A stretch of 64,000 bases of DNA, from NCBI RefSeq assembly GCF_019834675.1, contig NZ_JABUBU010000001.1, forward strand, positions 372,001 through 436,000, given 5' to 3'. The notes under the pieces were generated by a model. That model was not told the origin of the DNA, ran no database searches, and saw nothing but the letters and a program-made list of their open reading frames with translations. Shown here piece by piece: positions 60,605 through 64,000 of the stretch; positions within the stretch are counted from its first letter, which is position 1; every line of letters starts with the position of its first letter. Made by a program: the position numbers and the translations under genes. The DNA is from Rhodococcoides corynebacterioides. GTDB lineage: Bacteria > Actinomycetota > Actinomycetes > Mycobacteriales > Mycobacteriaceae.

Positions 60605-62394
60605 GGGGTCGGCACAGCGCTGTTCGACACGGGGGACGACGTTACCGGCGTGGTCCTGCGGCCGGGCCGGCCGGCCAGCGACGACGCCGCCACGGCGGTG
60701 ACCGACAACAGGATCAGTGACAGCAGCGGCGCGGCCGCCACCCAGGGGGCGCGCTCGACCGCGGCGACTCCGTCGGCGAGGACGAGGCCCCAATCGGGGC
60801 TCGGCGGGGTGGGTCCGAGTCCGAGGAAGCCGAGGGCGGCGAGCGCCAGCGCCACCCCGGGCAGACGGAGGAGGGCGTGCCGCACCACCGTCGGCACGAC
60901 CGCGGGTAGCACGGTTCCCAGCAGGATGCGGCTCCGACTCGCGCCGAGCGACGGCATGATCACGACGTAGGGGCGGGAGCGAACCTCGGCGGCCAGCGCG
61001 GCGGTGTGCGCGGCGAGCGGAGCCCACGACACCAGCAGCACCGCCAGGGCCGCGGCGCCGGCGCTCGGACCCTGGATCGAGGCCACGAGGACTCCGGTGA
61101 CCACGGGCGGTGCGGCGTTGGACACCTCGATGGGGCCGACGAACAGACGTGGCGCGCAGCCCAGGACCACCCCGACGACGACGGCCGCAAGCAGCACCGC
61201 CGCGGACGTGCCGATGGTCGTCGCCGCGCCGTGGGCGACGCGGGCGAGGACGTCGCGACCGGAGGCGTCGGTTCCGAACGGTGCCGCCGACGACGGTGGG
61301 GCGTACTTCGCGGTCGTCGCGGCGTAGGGGTCGCGCGGCAGGCCGACGAGGACGATCGCCAGGATGCCCAGTGCGGTGGCGACGGGGATCGCCGCGTGGC
61401 GTCGTCGTCGGACGAAGCGGGCGGCGGGCACCGGCACCGCGTCGTCGTGCACGGAGGCACCCAGCAGGGCGCGGCGGGCGGCGGTGGTCACGATGCCGAC
61501 GATCACGCCGACGACGAGCAGCACGAGGACGTCGGCCTGCAGGGCCGGAAGGTCCTGCGAGCGTGCGTCTCCCAGCATGGTGCGGCCGAGACCGGGGACG
61601 GCGAAGACCTGCTCGACGGCGACGGCGCCCCCGAGCACGGCCACGGCGACGAGGCCGATCTGCGGTGTCACGGCCGCGGCGGCGCGGCGCAGGACGGCGA
61701 GGGCGGTGCGTCGACGGTCGATGCCCGCGGCGGACCAGGTGACCACCCAGTGCTCGGTGCTCGCGGACGACACCGAGTCGGCCAGCAGTCGGCCGACCAG
61801 TCCGCCCGCGGGCAGGCCCAGCGCGAGTGCGGGGAGGATCGCCGACTGCGGACCGGTCCATCCGTAGGAGGGCAGCGACAGATACAGGCTGCCCACGACG
61901 ACACCGATCGAAGCCAGCAGGAACTCGGGCGTCGCGGTGAGCGCGGCCGCCGCGAATCCGGACGTCCGACGCGGCGCCCCCGTGACTCCCGCGCGCAGGG
62001 CCGGAGCCACCAGCGCGGCCGCCACCGGCACCGCGACCAGAGCGGCGCACGCCAGCAGCGTCGCGGACACGCCGAGGGCGGCGAGGGTGCTCGGCAGCAC
62101 GTCGCGGCCGGTGTTCCACGACGTCCCGAAGTCTCCGTGCAGGACCCCGCCGACCCAGCGGAGCAGGATCGCGACCGGCCCGTCCGCCAGGCCGAGGTCC
62201 CGGCGGACGGCCTCGAGCGCTTCCGGCGTGGGGTCCTGCTCCGCCGAGCGGGCGCGCAGGATCGACAGGGCCGGATCCCGACCGGACAGCCACGGGAGCA
62301 GACCCACGACGCCCAGCAGCGCCGCGACGGTGAGGACGCGGGACAGCGTGGCGACCGGGACCGTCGGCCGTCCCCGCGTGCGCGCCCCGGTCAC
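60601..62394 (-). CDS. Fused DppB-DppC-type ABC permease (two permease domains in one protein)
   Basis: A 597-residue protein that joins both permeases of a peptide/nickel-type importer. The first half (about 1-310) is DppB-like, with LGLADGPVAILLRWVGGVLHGDFGTSW and an EAA-type loop SAAGIDRRRTALAVLRRAA. The second half (about 330-590) is DppC-like, with FGTDASGRDVLARVAHGAATTIGTS and the loop ASLGASRSRILLGTVLPAVVPTVV. The start is GTG 62394, overlapping the binding-protein gene by 4 bases. Normally these are two genes; the fusion fixes a 1:1 ratio. Confidence 0.93.
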   Translation of the reverse strand: MTGARTRGRPTVPVATLSRVLTVAALLGVVGLLPWLSGRDPALSILRARSAEQDPTPEALEAVRRDLGLADGPVAILLRWVGGVLHGDFGTSWNTGRDVLPSTLAALGVSATLLACAALVAVPVAAALVAPALRAGVTGAPRRTSGFAAAALTATPEFLLASIGVVVGSLYLSLPSYGWTGPQSAILPALALGLPAGGLVGRLLADSVSSASTEHWVVTWSAAGIDRRRTALAVLRRAAAAVTPQIGLVAVAVLGGAVAVEQVFAVPGLGRTMLGDARSQDLPALQADVLVLLVVGVIVGIVTTAARRALLGASVHDDAVPVPAARFVRRRRHAAIPVATALGILAIVLVGLPRDPYAATTAKYAPPSSAAPFGTDASGRDVLARVAHGAATTIGTSAAVLLAAVVVGVVLGCAPRLFVGPIEVSNAAPPVVTGVLVASIQGPSAGAAALAVLLVSWAPLAAHTAALAAEVRSRPYVVIMPSLGASRSRILLGTVLPAVVPTVVRHALLRLPGVALALAALGFLGLGPTPPSPDWGLVLADGVAAVERAPWVAAAPLLSLILLSVTAVAASSLAGRPGRRTTPVTSSPVSNSAVPTP

Positions 62395-63875
62395 GACAGG
62401 GCGGTGTCGGTGGTGATCAACGTGCGTTCGCGGGGGTCGCGGGCCACGCCGGACACCCGGCTCGACTCGCCCTGCACCACGCGCTCGTGCAGCATCGGCA
62501 CGGCCGCGTCACGCTCGAGGATCAGCCGCTCCGCGTCGAGGATCGCGGTGCGACGCTCCGGTCCCGGTTCGGTGGCCGCGGCGTCGGCGAGGGCACGGTC
62601 GACCGCCGGATCGCAGAACTGGGCGAGGCCGAACGAGCCGTCGCAGGCGAAGTCCGAGTAGAGGTAGGCCACCGGATCTCCCGAGTCGAGGACCGTCGCA
62701 CGGGAGAGCACGAAGGCGTCGAAGGCGCCGGCGAGGGCGTCGGCCTCGATGAACTGGTACTCCCGCACCACCTGCTCGACGACGAACCCGCGGGCCTCGA
62801 GGGCCTGTTGCAGCAGGACCGCCACCTCGGGCAGCTCGGCGCGGTCGGTGAAGGTCGCCAGCGTGATGCGTTGTCCGGCAGCGTCTCCGGCCGCGGCGGC
62901 CGTGCGGGCGGGGCGATCGGCCGACCAGGGGAGTGCGGGACCGAGGAGGCCGCGGGCGGCGTCGGCGCGGCCCTCGTAGACCTGATCGACGATGCGGTCG
63001 GCATCCACGGCCTCTCGTGCGGCGGCGCGCAGAGCCGGATCCGTGAACGGGCCGGTGCGGTTGTTCAGGTACAGCGTGTTGGTGCGCGGCATCGGAACCT
63101 CGTGGATCAGCGCGGGATCCACCGACGCGGCCTGCGACACCGGCACCGCCTCGACGACGTCCGCGGTCCCGTTGCGCAGGGCGGCCGCGCGCGCCGTGCC
63201 GTCCGGCACGAAATCGACGTCGATGCCGGCGAGACGAGCCGGTTCGCCCCAGTAGTCGTCGTTGCGCTCGAGGGTCGCGCCGGAGGTGCCGTTCACCGCG
63301 GTGAGGACGAACGGTCCCGTTCCGTGCCGTACCGGGTCGACCGGGCCGCCCGCGTAGGCCGCCGGGGACAGCACCGCCAGCTGCGGGCTGGAGAGGCGTT
63401 GCGGCAGCAGCGGATCCGGTGTCGCGGTGGCGACCGACACGGTATCGGCGTCCGTCGCGGTCGCGGTGAGCTCGACCCCGTCGAGAATGCGCGGCTTCGG
63501 CGCCGCCGCGGTGGCCGCACGCAGCACGGCCACCACCGCGTCGGCGGTGAGCGGCGCGCCGTCGTGGAACCGAACGTCCGGACGCAGGTCGAACGAGAAC
63601 GTGCGCTCGTCGACCCGTGTCCACGCGGTGGCCAGTGCGGGTTGCGCCGCACCGAGGTCGTCGAGGGTCACCAGCGTCTCGGCGGTCGACCAGCGCGACA
63701 GCTTGAACGCGTCGTCGCTGAACGGGGACAGCGCCGAGCGCGGGGGCTGCAGCATCGCCAGGCGCAGGCGATCCTCGGCGTCCGCCGGGGCGGCCGCGGA
63801 GAAACAGCCCGCGAGCAGGGTGGCCGCGGCGCCGGTGGCCGCGGTGACGAGCAGGGGTCGGCGTGGCCGCACCAT
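62391..63875 (-). CDS. SBP5-family (peptide/opine/nickel) substrate-binding lipoprotein
   Basis: A 494-residue extracellular binding protein. Signal peptide with lipobox LLAGC, Cys24. The family 5 signature is FDLRPDVRFHDGAPLTADAVVAVLRAA; GTGPFVLTAVNGTSGATLERNDDYWG and the C-terminal ERDAAVPMLHERVV follow the usual pattern. The ligand (peptide, nickel chelate or opine metallophore) is not clear by eye. The start is ATG 63875 with GGAG upstream. It overlaps the fused permease gene by 4 bases and follows the ATPase gene. Confidence 0.92.
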   Translation of the reverse strand: MVRPRRPLLVTAATGAAATLLAGCFSAAAPADAEDRLRLAMLQPPRSALSPFSDDAFKLSRWSTAETLVTLDDLGAAQPALATAWTRVDERTFSFDLRPDVRFHDGAPLTADAVVAVLRAATAAAPKPRILDGVELTATATDADTVSVATATPDPLLPQRLSSPQLAVLSPAAYAGGPVDPVRHGTGPFVLTAVNGTSGATLERNDDYWGEPARLAGIDVDFVPDGTARAAALRNGTADVVEAVPVSQAASVDPALIHEVPMPRTNTLYLNNRTGPFTDPALRAAAREAVDADRIVDQVYEGRADAARGLLGPALPWSADRPARTAAAAGDAAGQRITLATFTDRAELPEVAVLLQQALEARGFVVEQVVREYQFIEADALAGAFDAFVLSRATVLDSGDPVAYLYSDFACDGSFGLAQFCDPAVDRALADAAATEPGPERRTAILDAERLILERDAAVPMLHERVVQGESSRVSGVARDPRERTLITTDTALS

Positions 63876-63902
63876 CGTGGTCTCCAGGGGTCGAGGGGTG
63901 GG

Positions 63903-64000
63903 TCAGATCGGTTGTGCGACAGTGCCGTCGAGGCGAGGTACCGCCGCCACGAGTGCGCGTGTCGCCGGGTGGGTCGGCGCGGTCAGCACGTCGTCGACCG
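63903..64000 (-). CDS. C-terminal end of an oligopeptide/nickel-type ABC ATPase, partial
   Basis: Thirty-two codons on the minus strand, open at the right edge, ending at TGA 63905-63903. The text DDVLTAPTHPATRALVAAVPRLDG is the conserved C-terminal HPYTRALLAAVP motif of DppD/DppF-type ATPases. It lies 27 bases upstream of the binding-protein gene, so it is the preceding member of this operon. Confidence 0.85.
   Translation of the reverse strand, partial: VDDVLTAPTHPATRALVAAVPRLDGTVAQPI

Overview
The window is very GC-rich (coding third positions are almost all G or C), with many GTG starts, 4-8 nt start/stop overlaps and a Mycobacteriales-type gene set. The block of 34-kDa-antigen-like gene, perM, purN and purH matches M. 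tuberculosis Rv0954-Rv0957. The AurF-like gene next to an fprB-type gene matches Rv0885-Rv0886. Together with 13E12/DUF222 HNH proteins, carboxylic acid reductase, SfnG and a propane-monooxygenase-type accessory operon, this points to a chromosomal segment of Rhodococcus or a close Nocardiaceae relative. I see no rRNA, tRNA, CRISPR array, insertion sequence or prophage.

Layout. 1-1346: sulfur scavenging (SfnB-like tail, sfnG). 1429-6332: cell-envelope/division genes, then purN-purH, closed by a strong terminator. 6368-8359 and 25606-27162: two 13E12/HNH genes, each with a possible LexA site. 8474-14196: PepSY membrane protein with a His-rich loop, PucR regulator with a divergent SDR, zinc ribbon, VKOR. 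14314-18697: MHS transporter, two-component pair and an orphan TAXI binding protein. 19032-25504: a nitrate-reductase-like molybdoenzyme without Fe-S ligands, a TetR/DHA2 efflux pair, and a second MHS transporter. 27199-31963: DUF3500, IclR and FAD monooxygenase genes divergent from an FAH-family hydrolase (probable aromatic or cyclic-ketone catabolism). 32103-37530: msrA, then a MimR-like regulator divergent from amidohydrolase, DUF59 and alcohol dehydrogenase genes, i.e. the accessory part of a binuclear-iron monooxygenase operon without the monooxygenase. 37691-42340: a short AceE-like E1, MFS and LysR.

42312-48281 is the most interesting part: a six-gene minus-strand operon for mycosporine-like amino acids (UV-absorbing sunscreens). 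It encodes a HAD-like protein that lacks its catalytic aspartates, MysA, MysB, MysC and MysD, and a TauD/TfdA-type Fe(II)/2-oxoglutarate dioxygenase translationally coupled to mysD. MysA and MysB should make 4-deoxygadusol from sedoheptulose 7-phosphate, MysC should add glycine, MysD a second amino acid, and the dioxygenase would then tailor the product. The promoter carries a palindrome and faces a divergent TetR gene.

48514-58104: TetR/ene-reductase pair, carboxylic acid reductase, ABC1-family kinase, and an AurF-like diiron oxygenase with a ferredoxin/ferredoxin-reductase fusion. 58105-58491 is a long leader with a perfect inverted repeat before a gene of uncertain function. 59252-64000: a peptide/opine/nickel-type ABC importer with a fused double permease, coupled to an MFS transporter and running off the right edge.
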